A stretch of 31,852 bases of DNA from Prevotellaceae bacterium UBA1710. Lineage in GTDB: Bacteria; Bacteroidota; Bacteroidia; Bacteroidales; Bacteroidaceae. The position numbers and the translations under genes were made by a program. Below the pieces are notes generated by a model that did not search any database, was not told the origin of the DNA, and was given only the letters and a program-made list of their open reading frames with translations. Numbering within the stretch: position 1 is the first letter of the stretch; every line of letters begins with the position of its first letter. The stretch is from the NCBI GenBank assembly GCA_002317355.1, contig DCJC01000020.1, forward strand, positions 1 to 31,852, written 5' to 3'. Of this stretch, positions 30,654 to 31,852 are shown one piece after another.

Positions 30654-31852
30654 CTATTTTGTTGTTGGTTGTTGTACTTTAGTGTTGTTTGGAGTTTGTA
30701 CTTTTTTGTTCTTTGCACCATAATGTCTGTTCTTTTTCTGTGGAGCTTTGTCTTGAGTACCAGCATTATTGTTCTTGTTTGGTTTCTTATAGCCAGACTT
30801 ACCTCTGCCGTTTGGCTTGCGTGAGTTCCTGTGACCTTTCTGGCTGCCTTTTGCTGGTTTTACCACCTTATACTCAGGTGCTTCTCCTATTCCTTCAGGA
30901 AGAGTATTCTTTGCTATATCCTTTTCGAGGAACTCTTCAATTTTCTTGAAAAGCCAGATTTCTTCATTACTGACGAGAGTGTAAGCTACACCATCACGAT
31001 CAGCACGTGCTGTTCGACCGATTCTGTGAACATAATCCTCTACATCATGAGGCACATCATAGTTGATAACCATCTGGATGTCATCGATATCAATACCACG
31101 TGCCACGATATCTGTAGCCACGAGAACATCAAGTTCACCAGTCTTGAATCTGTACATCACATCATCTCGCTCAGCCTGAGTGAGATCAGAGTGCATAGCT
31201 CCGCAGTTCACTTTCATCTGCTTGAGAGAATGGTATATTTCCTTGACTCTTTGCTTCTTGCCTGAGAATATGATGACACGCTTTAAGTCTCCAGCCTTGA
31301 AGATAGACTTGAGAATCGCATTTTTCTGAGGCTCATAGCAAACATACGCAGACTGTTGGATCTTCTCAGCAGGTTTGCTTACTGCGATCTTGACCTGAAC
31401 AGGATTCTTGAGAAGTGTCTTTGCCAGATTCTCGATCTTGTCAGGCATTGTTGCCGAGAACATGATAGTTTGAACCGTTGGAGGAAGCTCCTTGGCGATG
31501 CTTATGATGTCGTCAGAGAAACCCATGTCGAGCATACGGTCTGCCTCGTCGAGAATGAAGAATGAAACGCGTGACAAATCCACGTTGCCCATCTGCATGT
31601 GTGAGATGAAGCGTCCTGGAGTTGCTATTACAACGGATGCTCCTTGCTTGAGAGACTTCAGTTCCTGATCGTATCTGTTGCCATCATTGCCTCCATAGAC
31701 AGCAACGCTTGAAATGCCGTCAAGATAGTAGCTGAAGCCCTCCATTGCCTGGTCGATCTGCTGTGCCAACTCACGGGTTGGACTCATGATAAGACAGTTG
31801 ATGGAATCCTCAGGGAAAGGGCGGTCGTGTGGGTCGAGACCGTCATCCAGAA
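30654..31852 (-). CDS. DEAD-box RNA helicase, N-terminus cut by the window edge
   Basis: At least 398 residues are visible, reading in from the right edge (LDDGLDPHDRPFPEDS). The missing part holds the Q motif and Walker A. Visible motifs in order are PTRELAQQ (Ia), ATPGRF (Ib), FILDEADRML (II), MFSATMP (III), VIIFSGKKQRV (IV), VLVATDIVARGIDID (V) and YVHRIGRTARADR (VI). The C-terminal tail is basic and Asn/Lys/Gly-rich (GRGKSGYKKPNKNNN), as in RhlE-like helicases that act in ribosome assembly or RNA decay. The ATG at 31787 lies within motif Ia and is not the true start. Confidence 0.94.
   Translation of the reverse strand, partial: LDDGLDPHDRPFPEDSINCLIMSPTRELAQQIDQAMEGFSYYLDGISSVAVYGGNDGNRYDQELKSLKQGASVVIATPGRFISHMQMGNVDLSRVSFFILDEADRMLDMGFSDDIISIAKELPPTVQTIMFSATMPDKIENLAKTLLKNPVQVKIAVSKPAEKIQQSAYVCYEPQKNAILKSIFKAGDLKRVIIFSGKKQRVKEIYHSLKQMKVNCGAMHSDLTQAERDDVMYRFKTGELDVLVATDIVARGIDIDDIQMVINYDVPHDVEDYVHRIGRTARADRDGVAYTLVSNEEIWLFKKIEEFLEKDIAKNTLPEGIGEAPEYKVVKPAKGSQKGHRNSRKPNGRGKSGYKKPNKNNNAGTQDKAPQKKNRHYGAKNKKVQTPNNTKVQQPTTK

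Overview
The window looks like a chromosomal segment of a Prevotella-type member of the Bacteroidales. Three things point there. Many genes are preceded by the Bacteroidetes promoter (TTTG or TTG, about 20 bp, then TAnnTTTG). Shine-Dalgarno sequences are scarce. Several gene families are typical of the order: the VirE-N/DUF3987/DUF4248 cassette, S16 with an Ala/Lys-rich tail, S9 dipeptidyl peptidase and TIGR02757. I saw no rRNA, tRNA or CRISPR array.

Left part (1-10.9 kb), accessory. A small protein plus GNAT acetyltransferase pair with toxin-antitoxin architecture (24-816) is followed by the minus-strand VirE-N / DUF3987 / DUF4248 cassette (3763-990). Next come an uncharacterised, translationally coupled gene pair that shares a short NNGTIND motif (5660-3964), an XRE regulator / ImmA-IrrE peptidase / PIN-domain operon with a palindromic operator-promoter (7487-5871), and a 1051-residue type IIG restriction-modification enzyme (10850-7695). 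Together this resembles a small defence or mobile-gene island.

Middle part (11.1-13.6 kb). After rpsP there is about 1.8 kb dominated by repeats. It holds two related inverted-repeat elements. One carries a GxxExxY (PDDEXK_3-like) gene between its arms; the other has the same arms with no gene between them. The arms are about 160 bp long and can fold on themselves. A diverged, inverted third arm closes the second element. This is the most unusual structure in the window.

Right part (13.6-31.9 kb), mostly housekeeping. Minus strand: TIGR02757 protein, tagaturonate reductase (uxaB), ribonuclease Z (rnz), a lipocalin-like lipoprotein and mazG. Plus strand: valS, a four-helix membrane protein and bifunctional hisB. 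Then gdhA and a DPP IV-type peptidase (minus), a TIGR01212 radical SAM protein (plus), a CapD/FlaA1-type membrane nucleotide-sugar epimerase/dehydratase (minus), and a DEAD-box RNA helicase cut by the right edge. Several intergenic gaps carry short purine-rich minisatellites (AGTAAAG, AAGGAGT and related units), often starting at or just after a stop codon. All family assignments come from reading motifs in the sequence; no database search was run.
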